Origin: Microcoleus sp. bin48.metabat.b7b8b9.023
Lineage (GTDB): Bacteria; Cyanobacteriota; Cyanobacteriia; Cyanobacteriales; Microcoleaceae
NCBI RefSeq assembly: GCF_013299185.1
Contig: NZ_JAAFKG010000008.1
Span: forward strand, 1-35,119
DNA: 35,119 bases
Direction: 5' to 3'
Shown one piece after another: positions 17,440 through 24,135 of this stretch (its first letter is position 1; each line of letters begins with the position of its first letter). The notes beneath the pieces were generated by a model. That model did not search any database. It had not been told where the DNA came from and saw only the letters and a program-made list of their open reading frames with translations. The translations under genes were made by a program, and so were the position numbers.

Positions 17440-18702
17440 ATGCTGACATTAACTTACGAGTACAAGGCAATACCCACGGATGAGCAAATCCAACTGATTG
17501 AGCGCACTTTAGATGTGTGTCGAAAGGTGTGGAACTTTGCTTTGCGTGAGCGCAAAGACTGGTACAACTCGCGTAAGTGCCCAATTAATGCTTGTTCAAT
17601 TACCTCTGAGTACATGATTCCAGCGGATGCGCCATACCCAAACTACTACGTACAAGCCAATGCGCTAACTCAAGCAAAGACCGTTTTTCCTGAGTTAGCA
17701 ACAGTCAACGCTCAGGTCTTGCAGCAGGTTTTAAGGAAACTTGAAACCGCGTTTGTAGATATGAAGCGCAAGGGAATGGGGTTCCCCAGGTTCAAGAAGC
17801 GTGATGCAATGCGATCATTTGTATATCCACAAATGGGCAAAAGTCAATTCTTGAAGGGTAATCAAATCAAGCTGCCTCAATTGGGGTGGATGGGGTATAT
17901 CAAGTCTCGCGAAATTCCTGACGGGTTTGTAGTTAAGCAAGCTCGAATTGTTCGTAAGGCTTCTGGATACTTTCTTATGCTGACACTCGAAAGCGCTGTT
18001 AGCGTGCCTGACACTGTGCCCACAGGATACCCTGTCGGAATTGATTTAGGGCTGGACAAATTTGCTGCAACTTCTGAAGGCGCGCTGATAGAGCGCCCAA
18101 ACTTTCTAAATTCACTGCAACGCGAGTTGACATTACTGCAACGCAGACTGAAGCATAAAAAACTTGGCTCTGGCAATCGACGCCAGCTCAATCAGAAAAT
18201 TGCACGACTTCATCAACACATTGCCGATACCCGCAAAGATTGGCACTTTAAGCTAGCTCACAAACTTTGTGACGGCGCGGGGATGCTGTTTGTAGAGGAT
18301 ATTGACTTTCGGGCATGGGCTAAAGGGATGCTCGGTAAGCATACTTTAGACGCTGGGTTTGGTCAATTTGTATCCATCTTGGAATGGGTATGCTGGAAGC
18401 GCGGCGTTTACTTTGGCAAGGTAAATAAGGACTTTACCTCCCAAGTGTGTCCACAGTGCGACACGCATACTGGCAAAAAAGAATTGAAGGACAGGATTCA
18501 TTCTTGTCCCGAATGCGGCTACACAACTCATAGAGATATTGCAGCCGCACAAGTGATCCGCAATCGTGGGATCTCTGGGGTGGGACGCATCCTGGATGAA
18601 ATTGCCTGTGGAGATGGTCTGACGGGGACTGGCAACAGTCTAGTTAAGAATCCGAGAAGCAGGAAGAAGAGTGGAGAAGCGCAGCTTAAGCCCGCTTCGT
18701 AA
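17440..18702 (+). CDS. tnpB: TnpB, RNA-guided nuclease/transposon accessory protein (OrfB)
   Basis: 420 residues. TnpB proteins are omega-RNA-guided DNA nucleases, ancestors of Cas12, that favour retention of their IS element. The N-terminal helix-turn-helix region (1-60) includes RTLDVCRKVWNFALRERKDWY. The split RuvC site is complete: Asp202 (GIDLGLDKF), Glu286 (LFVEDIDF) and Asp366 (HRDIAAAQ). The zinc finger has Cys337/Cys340 and Cys356/Cys359. All catalytic and zinc residues are present, so the nuclease could be active. The start ATG follows AGGAGG at a good distance. The C-terminal codons and the following 45 bp form the structured omega-RNA region. The gene is antisense to the gcvH-gcvP operon. 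Confidence 0.95.
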   Translation: MLTLTYEYKAIPTDEQIQLIERTLDVCRKVWNFALRERKDWYNSRKCPINACSITSEYMIPADAPYPNYYVQANALTQAKTVFPELATVNAQVLQQVLRKLETAFVDMKRKGMGFPRFKKRDAMRSFVYPQMGKSQFLKGNQIKLPQLGWMGYIKSREIPDGFVVKQARIVRKASGYFLMLTLESAVSVPDTVPTGYPVGIDLGLDKFAATSEGALIERPNFLNSLQRELTLLQRRLKHKKLGSGNRRQLNQKIARLHQHIADTRKDWHFKLAHKLCDGAGMLFVEDIDFRAWAKGMLGKHTLDAGFGQFVSILEWVCWKRGVYFGKVNKDFTSQVCPQCDTHTGKKELKDRIHSCPECGYTTHRDIAAAQVIRNRGISGVGRILDEIACGDGLTGTGNSLVKNPRSRKKSGEAQLKPAS

Positions 18703-18747
18703 CATCCTTTAAGAATCCCCGTGCATTCATGCCGGGGAGTACGTCAA
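18676..18747 (+). ncRNA. Predicted omega-RNA scaffold / right end of the tnpB element
   Basis: Two stems are visible: GAAGCG (18676-18681) with CGCTTC (18693-18698), overlapping the last tnpB codons, and CCCCG-T-GCAT-TC-ATGC-CGGGG (18717-18737). The guide would be the bases just after the element, starting near 18748, which are the end of gcvH. The upstream limit of the RNA is unknown; only the structured 3' part is given. Confidence 0.55.
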
Positions 18748-19133
18748 TCCCCTTCTACCATTTTGCGATAGTCTTGAACCGACAAAGCGTCATCCGCATC
18801 GCTAGCGTTGTCAACGCGCACTTTCAGAAACCACCCAGCGCCATAGGGGTCTTCTGCCAAGTTTTCGGGAGACTCTATAATGTCATCATTGCGTTCTACG
18901 ACTGTACCGGTAACAGGCGCTTTCAAGTCTTCAACGGCTTTCACTGACTCGACTGTACCGAATGGTTCGCCCTTTTCCAAACCTGCACCGACTTCAGGCA
19001 AATCTAGAAACACAATATCACCGAGTTGGTCAACGGCAAAGGCGCTAATGCCGATGGTGGCTATTTCCCCTTCGAGTCGGATGTATTCGTGAGTGTCTAG
19101 GTATTTTAGGTCATCGGGGTATCTTAGTGTCAT
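18744..19133 (-). CDS. gcvH: Glycine cleavage system H protein
   Basis: 129 residues, full length for GcvH. It is the small lipoylated carrier that shuttles the aminomethyl group between P, T and L proteins. Lipoylation lysine K65 lies in the standard context [52 protein letters not shown] and the C-terminal YRKMVEGD also match. The start ATG at 19133 has AAGGAA upstream. The stop codon (TGA, plus-strand TCA at 18744-18746) falls within the presumed right end of the tnpB element. gcvP is downstream on the same strand, now about 1.7 kb away, so an original gcvH-gcvP operon is inferred. Confidence 0.96.
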   Translation of the reverse strand: MTLRYPDDLKYLDTHEYIRLEGEIATIGISAFAVDQLGDIVFLDLPEVGAGLEKGEPFGTVESVKAVEDLKAPVTGTVVERNDDIIESPENLAEDPYGAGWFLKVRVDNASDADDALSVQDYRKMVEGD

Positions 19134-19188
19134 GTCATTTCCTTGCCGTAAAAAAGTATCTGTTAAATCTTATTCAATTATGGGCATT

Positions 19189-19290
19189 TATAGCTTTTCT
19201 CACTAAGTACGCATCGGGCATCGGGCATTGGGCATTGGGCATTGGGCATCGGGCATCGCACGCATACCTGACTTTTTGAGAAGGCTATAG
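19189..19290. repeat. MITE-like element with GGGCAT(T/C) tandem core, copy 2
   Basis: The left end TATAGCTTTTCTCA is inverted at the right end (TTGAGAAGGCTATAG, ending at 19290). The core (about 19210-19257) contains about seven heptamers GGGCATC/GGGCATT. It is the second copy of the element at 2861-2948. Its right end lies 2 bp before the start codon of the hydrolase gene. Confidence 0.7.
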
Positions 19291-19292
19291 TT

Positions 19293-20117
19293 ATGGCGAA
19301 CACGAATAAAAAAATGAAACTTTTACTTTTCGGGGAATTCTCTGTCCAACGAGTCTTGGCTTCTATAATTTTTATCTACGCTTTTTTGTGTCTTTACGCA
19401 GTCTTTTTTTCAGACAGGTTGATTTTTCAACCTCCGGCTGCTGGCTACCAGGATACTAGCGAAATTATTAAACTTAGCTCAGCTAATGGTATGAAAATTT
19501 CTGCTGTTTATTTTCCGAACCCGCAAGCTCAATATACCATACTTTACAGTCACGGCAATGCTGAGGATTTGGGATATATTTCGTCGGTTTTGCAAGATAT
19601 CCGAGATATCGGGTTTGCTGTATTTGCTTACGATTATCAAGGTTACGGTACGAGTCAGGGCAAGCCTTCTGAGTATAATGCTTATCGCGATATTTCGGCT
19701 GCTTACAGTTATTTAACTCAACAGTTGCGAGTGCCGCCCAAGCAGATTATTCTCTACGGGCGTTCTGTTGGTGGCGGGCCTGCTATTGATTTGGCTGCGC
19801 GGCAATCTGTTGGAGGTTTGGTTGTTGAAAGTTCGTTTGTTTCTGTTTTTCGGGTGTTGACGCGGATTCCGCTTTTCCCGTTTGATAAGTTTGTCAATAT
19901 TGATAAAATTGGTAAAGTGCGATCGCCCGTTTTAGTGCTTCACGGTAAGGCAGATCGGGTAGTGCCGTTTTGGCACGGAGAGGAGCTTTTTGCGGCCGCT
20001 AAGGAGCCGAAACTTAATTTTTGGGTCGATCGCGCGGGACACAATGATTTAATGGAGGTGGCTGGCGATCGCTATGCTACCACTTTGCGAAGGTTTGCTG
20101 GTGCGATCGCCAATTAA
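19293..20117 (+). CDS. Alpha/beta hydrolase, membrane-anchored (BEM46/FrsA-like)
   Basis: 274 residues. A single N-terminal hydrophobic segment (about 20-42) probably anchors it in the membrane, with the hydrolase domain after residue 55. The oxyanion/HG motif is YSHGNAEDLG (85-94). The nucleophile elbow GRSVGG gives Ser158, with Asp221 in HGKADRVVPF and His250 in RAGHNDL, so the triad is complete. The layout resembles the BEM46/ABHD13-type serine hydrolases whose substrates are mostly unknown. The ATG at 19293 lies 2 bp after the end of a MITE-like repeat, so no ordinary Shine-Dalgarno is present and the promoter must lie in or beyond the repeat. It converges with the phosphodiester glycosidase gene. 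Confidence 0.9.
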   Translation: MANTNKKMKLLLFGEFSVQRVLASIIFIYAFLCLYAVFFSDRLIFQPPAAGYQDTSEIIKLSSANGMKISAVYFPNPQAQYTILYSHGNAEDLGYISSVLQDIRDIGFAVFAYDYQGYGTSQGKPSEYNAYRDISAAYSYLTQQLRVPPKQIILYGRSVGGGPAIDLAARQSVGGLVVESSFVSVFRVLTRIPLFPFDKFVNIDKIGKVRSPVLVLHGKADRVVPFWHGEELFAAAKEPKLNFWVDRAGHNDLMEVAGDRYATTLRRFAGAIAN

Positions 20118-20870
20118 GTTTGTAGTGAGGACTTTAGTCCTCGGGAAGAAGGACTGAAGTCCTCACTACGAACCTTTTTTTGGGAGTTGAGTCCTCGGGA
20201 AGAAGGACTGAAGTCCTCACTACGAACCTTTTTTTGAGACTTGAGTCTTTGGGAAGAAGGACTGAAGTCCTCACTACGAACCTTTTTTTGAGACTTGAGT
20301 CTTTGGGAAGAAGGACTGAAGTCCTCACTACGAACCTTTTTTTGGGACTTGAGTTTTTGGGAAGAAGGACTGAAGTCCTCACTACGAACCTTTTTTTGAG
20401 ACTTGAGTTTTTGGGAAGAAGGACTGAAGTCCTCACTACGAACCTTTTTTTGGGACTTGAGTCTTTGGGAAGAAGGACTGAAGTCCTCACTACGAACCTT
20501 TTTTTGGGACTTGAGTCTTTGGGAAGAAGGACTGAAGTCCTCACTACGAACCTTTTTTTGGGACTTGAGTTTTTGGGAAGAAGGACTGAAGTCCTCACTA
20601 CGAACCTTTTTTTGGGACTTGAGTTTTTGGGAAGAAGGACTGAAGTCCTCACTACGAACCTTTTTTTGACCTTGGAAAGAAGGACTGAAGTCCTCACTAC
20701 GAACCTTTTTTTGAGACTTGAGTCTTTGGGAAGAAGGACTGAAGTCCTCACTACGAACCTTTTTTTGACCTTGGAAAGAAGGACTGAAGTCCTCACTACG
20801 AACCTTTTTTTTAGACTTGAGTTTTTGGGAAGAAGGACTGAAGTCCTCACTACGAACCTTTTTTTTTCGA
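20118..20870. repeat. Tandem array of GGACTGAAGTCC repeats (family A, site 2)
   Basis: Fourteen copies of AAGGACTGAAGTCCTCACTACGAACC are arranged head to tail with a mostly 54-bp period; two units are shortened to 45 bp (ACCTTGGAAA instead of the longer linker). An inverted partner (TTTGTAGTGAGGACTTTAGTCCTC) opens the array at 20119. Unit lengths are multiples of three and contain no stop in several frames, which creates long false frames on both strands. The array fills the space between two converging genes. Confidence 0.95.
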
Positions 20871-20875
20871 TGGAT

Positions 20876-23023
20876 TTATGGTTGGATGAAAATGCCGATC
20901 GCATTATGGACTCTCGCAGCAGTGGACGGCGGGCGATCGAGTAAACTGCCTCCCAAATACAAACTTGTCGAACTTCCCCCATCCAAGTTTAAAGCCTCCA
21001 CAGCGCCCATTTGCTGCAAGATCTGCGCCAGTTCCGCGAAATTTGGGCCCGCCCCGCCCGCGCGATTGTGGACGGCTACAATTAGCAAATTCCCCGCAGC
21101 AGTTCGCCCGATCGCACTCCGAATCGCTGTCTGTCGAACGTAGGCATCGCTAAAGCCTTCCGCCTTGGCATCCACGGCAACTCGACTGTTTTGTACTAAC
21201 ACCGGCCCGCCACCGAGAATGTAAGGAAAACGGTTAAAATCTGCGGGAATTGTGTTAGTTTCTAAACGCAATAAATCTCCTGCTGCCAATTGGGATGCAG
21301 GAGATAAATCGGAACGCAAAGCTAAAATATAACCGTTTCCTGGAATTGGAAAATTGGTTTTTCCCGCCGCACCTCCGGGGGATTGGCCGATCACTCTATC
21401 GCCCGCAACTGTCACAACTATTTCATCGTCTGAAAACGGAGTATAAGTCGCTCCCCAATCAAGATTGTAACGACCGATTCCTGATGTCACGTAGGCACTA
21501 TTTAACTGGGAAACAGACAAGCGCTGATTCCCAGGAGTTATTAAAGTTTCTTGCAAGGTCAAACGAGCGATCGCAAATTCGCCTCGATCGTTCCAAGCAA
21601 TCGCCCCCCGGTTCAATATCGGCCCGGAAAGCCATTTAGTATCCCGCCGAATCGCACCTAAAGCCAGTCGGTTGATGCGATTGAAAAATCCGGCATTAAT
21701 TGCAGCACCCGTTCCCGAAACTTCGGCTGTTTGTAATAAAGCTGCACTACCTTTCTCTGTCGGCGGATTGCTCAACAGCGGTCTAATTTTCACACCGGAT
21801 TGACGCGGATTTACTTCTAAGGAGTATACGGGGAAACGCGCTGTTCCTAGATTTTGATACTGCTGGCGCCATCGAACTCCAGCCGCCCAAGCAATGTCTT
21901 TTTCTACTAACGAGTCTGGCCGAATGTCTATTACTAATCGATTCGGATTTCCTAAACTGAAAACTTGCGGCCGCCAACCTAAGGGAATTTGTACTTTTAC
22001 TTTGGTTTGATTCCCCGCAGGTTCGATTTTTAGCGATCGCAATTGTTGACTGGTTGCAAAAATGCGCTCGCCCAACGTGCGATCGACTTTGGCATCGATC
22101 GCGATCGACCATTCTTGACTGGCGATCGCGCGATCGGGTGCTAGCGGCTGCGAGAGCGCGGGTTTAGTCGGGTCGTCTGGTGTTTCGAGGTTTGGTGCTG
22201 GGGGGCTTGCCTGCAAAGGAATAGCGGGTTTTGTGGGGTCGTCGGTTGGCGGTGGGCTGGGTGTATCGACGATGTTAACTTGCCACGGGGCCGCGCGATC
22301 GAGATCGAGAACAATGCGATCGCCCGTTTCTCTGGCTGCTTGCCGAATTCCGGTGACATTCGCAGGTTGAGATGTAATTTTTAGGAGATTGTTGTCGATC
22401 GATATTTGCCAACCGGCAAGTTTAGCAAAATCGGTAATATCTAAATAACGATACGCACCAGTCGATCGCGCTGTCAAACTTTGAGCATTAGTTAAAGATA
22501 CGGAAAACCACTGCACCGGTTGTTTGGTACTGTCGGCTGTATTGAGCAAATCGACTCCGGCAGATTGCATTAAGCCAACATCCGCAATCCAAGTTCTCAA
22601 ATTAGTAGATGTGTTATTTGTTGGCTGCTGAGTCCAAGCTAATGGCAAAATTCTGCCGTTGAGAGAGACTTGGCGGCCTTGTCTAATTCTGGCAACTGGC
22701 GGTATGGATTGAGTCAAAAACCGATAGTCCGACAGGGAATGAATTCCCTGTCTCATAGCTGAAGTCCTCTGAAGAGGACTGTGGGTTGGCATTTGAGTCG
22801 GTTTTAACCGACTTTCGCTATCAGCCAGGGAATTCATTCCCTGGCGGGCTGTGGAAGCATGAATCAGCCCAGCCCTCTCCCCCGACTGAGCTCTCCCCGC
22901 CAGATTCCAGACTGAACACAGGAGAATCGTCGCCAGTAGGGGCGAAATCGAGACGGACAAAATCCAGGGCAAAATACTCCCAAGCCTTCTGTTATCTGCT
23001 GCTAGCTGTTTTTGTCTGTCCAT
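20876..23023 (-). CDS. Phosphodiester glycosidase family protein (NAGPA-like), membrane-anchored
   Basis: 715 residues. One N-terminal hydrophobic segment (about 18-45) suggests export with an anchor. Residues 100-235 carry a stalk-protein-like domain (RQGRQVSLNGRILPLAW, DITDFAKLAGWQISID). A Pro-rich linker with a repeated DDPTKPA follows (about 252-295), then an AMIN-like beta region (RLVIDI). The C-terminal phosphodiester glycosidase (DUF2233/NAGPA) domain covers about 430-715, with AAINAGFFN, YILGGGPVLV, TAIGRT-like SAIGRTAAGNLLIVAV and the hallmark ALNLDGGSSTSLYLGG. The family removes sugar-phosphodiester caps; the bacterial substrates are probably exopolysaccharide or cell-wall components. 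Residues about 60-97 are encoded by four nested palindromic repeats inserted in frame. Confidence 0.88.
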   Translation of the reverse strand: MDRQKQLAADNRRLGSILPWILSVSISPLLATILLCSVWNLAGRAQSGERAGLIHASTARQGMNSLADSESRLKPTQMPTHSPLQRTSAMRQGIHSLSDYRFLTQSIPPVARIRQGRQVSLNGRILPLAWTQQPTNNTSTNLRTWIADVGLMQSAGVDLLNTADSTKQPVQWFSVSLTNAQSLTARSTGAYRYLDITDFAKLAGWQISIDNNLLKITSQPANVTGIRQAARETGDRIVLDLDRAAPWQVNIVDTPSPPPTDDPTKPAIPLQASPPAPNLETPDDPTKPALSQPLAPDRAIASQEWSIAIDAKVDRTLGERIFATSQQLRSLKIEPAGNQTKVKVQIPLGWRPQVFSLGNPNRLVIDIRPDSLVEKDIAWAAGVRWRQQYQNLGTARFPVYSLEVNPRQSGVKIRPLLSNPPTEKGSAALLQTAEVSGTGAAINAGFFNRINRLALGAIRRDTKWLSGPILNRGAIAWNDRGEFAIARLTLQETLITPGNQRLSVSQLNSAYVTSGIGRYNLDWGATYTPFSDDEIVVTVAGDRVIGQSPGGAAGKTNFPIPGNGYILALRSDLSPASQLAAGDLLRLETNTIPADFNRFPYILGGGPVLVQNSRVAVDAKAEGFSDAYVRQTAIRSAIGRTAAGNLLIVAVHNRAGGAGPNFAELAQILQQMGAVEALNLDGGSSTSLYLGGSLLDRPPSTAARVHNAIGIFIQP
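22733..22844. repeat. Cluster of four palindromes inside the phosphodiester glycosidase gene
   Basis: CAGGGAATGAATTCCCTG (22733-22750), AGTCCTCT-GA-AGAGGACT (22763-22780), AGTCGGTTTTAACCGACT (22796-22813) and CCAGGGAATTCATTCCCTGG (22825-22844). The outer two are versions of one palindrome. The frame stays open through all of them (residues about 60-97). Confidence 0.9.
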
Positions 23024-23500
23024 TTTTTTACTGCGGGAAACATAAAACCATTAACCGTCAAAAACGCCGCGCATACAGCAGAATGGTGAAAAAATCTAAT
23101 TTTATTGGATAAATTTAATTTTTTGGACTGTGTAGTTGGCTGTAGTTAGCTGCATAATATAAAGCAGGGTTTCATAAGTTGCGATCCTCGATGCTACAAC
23201 ACTACTTCCACCTACTCACCAAGCTACGAGCAGGTGTCTTTTGTTTCTGGGGCGCCGATCGAAGCAACTAAGCACCGCAGCGAACAAAATAAAGCTAGAG
23301 TTACTATCTACCGATTTTCCCTGCAAGGGGATCGAGCGGACTCATGAAAAAACGCACTAAAAACTCGTGAAGCGCAGCTATCGGGCTTTTAATCGCCCCC
23401 AATATATCTGGTTGCTGGGTAGCAATTCCTCAAAAAATCGTTGCTTGTTAACAGCAGCGTATTCTGCGAGAGATCTCCGAAGCGATTCGATCGAGATAAT

Positions 23501-23729
23501 GTGAAGTACCCACCGTCAAGCTGATTACCGCTATGACGGGGGCTTCCTGTTTCAACCGCCACCGCCTCGACACAAAGCTTGCCTTATGTTTCGGTCTTAC
23601 GCAGCGTCTAGAGGTTTGACAAGCCGTCTTGCCCTGACTCTCACATCGCTTGTACGATGTCCAGGCAGTCGCCCTCCTTCCGAAGGCAGAAATGTTTTTA
23701 GTTGGAAACCCACATGGCGTTTGATACAT
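23501..23729 (-). pseudogene. Decayed 3' end of a tnpB element with right-end hairpin
   Basis: On the minus strand the sequence ends with CCCCCGTCA-n15-TGACGGTGGG (plus coordinates 23509-23542) and then TACTTCAC at 23501. This is the form of the right-end/omega-RNA hairpin that closes many cyanobacterial tnpB elements. Upstream on the same strand a frame reads GDCLDIVQAM, stop, ESGQDGLSNL, stop, TLRKTET, stop, GKLCVEAVAVETGSP: a tnpB-like C-terminal tail broken by several stops. No zinc finger or RuvC part is left. The 93-codon open frame that overlaps it in another phase is not a real gene. Assignment rests on pattern memory of such tails. Confidence 0.5.
23509..23542 (-). repeat. Right-end hairpin of the tnpB remnant
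   Basis: Stem CCCACCGTCA / TGACGGGGG (plus strand) with a 15-nt loop. The adjoining GTGAAGTA is read on the minus strand as TACTTCAC, the presumed element end. Confidence 0.55.
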
Positions 23730-24135
23730 TCAGTGGCGGATTTCTTTTAGTGGATAGTGCGAAGCGTACTTACGTTTGCTCGATGGCAACGGCCTTTTAG
23801 ACGCTCCACAAGGTGATCGACCTCCAAACCGATTGTACCAATTCTCGAAATGTTTGTACTAATCAATTATCTATTTGTTCGTCGAGTACGACTCACGCGC
23901 CTTTCATCCCCCACTAACCGAGTACGGTATAGTGAGGGAATTCCCGTCTGCCTTGTTAAAATCTCCAAACAGGGTTTCGGCGTTACGTACAGGCAGCATC
24001 TACGTAAATTTTTATCGAATCAGCTTGCTATGTGCTGTTTTAAGATTTACTAGACTCCCACCGCTCGGCAGTATTCTCTCTCCGAGCTATAAAAACAAAT
24101 CAACCACACAATCACAGAAATAACATTCAATCAAC

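Larger units (their letters stand above)
17300..18747 (+). mobile_element. IS200/IS605-type element carrying tnpB only (IS1341-like)
   Basis: The unit consists of a left-end hairpin (17313-17334), an SD-covering hairpin (17399-17426), tnpB (17440-18702) and a right-end hairpin (18717-18737) followed by GTACGTCAA. There is no tnpA, so it would need a Y1 transposase in trans. The right end is set at TCAA (18744-18747), the cleavage tetranucleotide I recall for IS608-type elements; the left end is only approximate. No target duplication is expected for this class. The element sits between gcvH and gcvP in opposite orientation. Confidence 0.7.
23024..24135. other. glsF: 1.1-kb gap upstream of glsF
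   Basis: No intact gene. The middle (about 23500-23730) carries the remains of a tnpB element (separate entry). The 300 bp on either side are stop-rich in all frames. I looked for a GTA-N8-TAC NtcA site and for the glutamine riboswitch core near the glsF start and saw neither, so regulation of glsF cannot be read from this sequence. Confidence 0.5.

Noticed and set aside
20118..20870. Possible CRISPR array.
   Set aside because: The units are identical throughout, with no unique spacers. The whole unit is repeated and is palindromic, and no cas genes are near.
20134..20982. Long frames on both strands (254 and 282 codons) with repeated RRTEVLTTNLF or KKRFVVRTSVLLP.
   Set aside because: They are translations of the 54-bp palindromic array, whose period is a multiple of three. 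Both strands are open at once, and there is no domain or ribosome-binding site.
23448..23729. 93-codon minus-strand frame as a real gene.
   Set aside because: The tnpB-like tail lies in a different frame with stops, and this frame runs through the hairpin of the element end.
23800..24135. Glutamine riboswitch or NtcA site before glsF.
   Set aside because: Neither the GGAAGTAGG-type aptamer core nor a GTA-N8-TAC motif is present in the last 330 bp.
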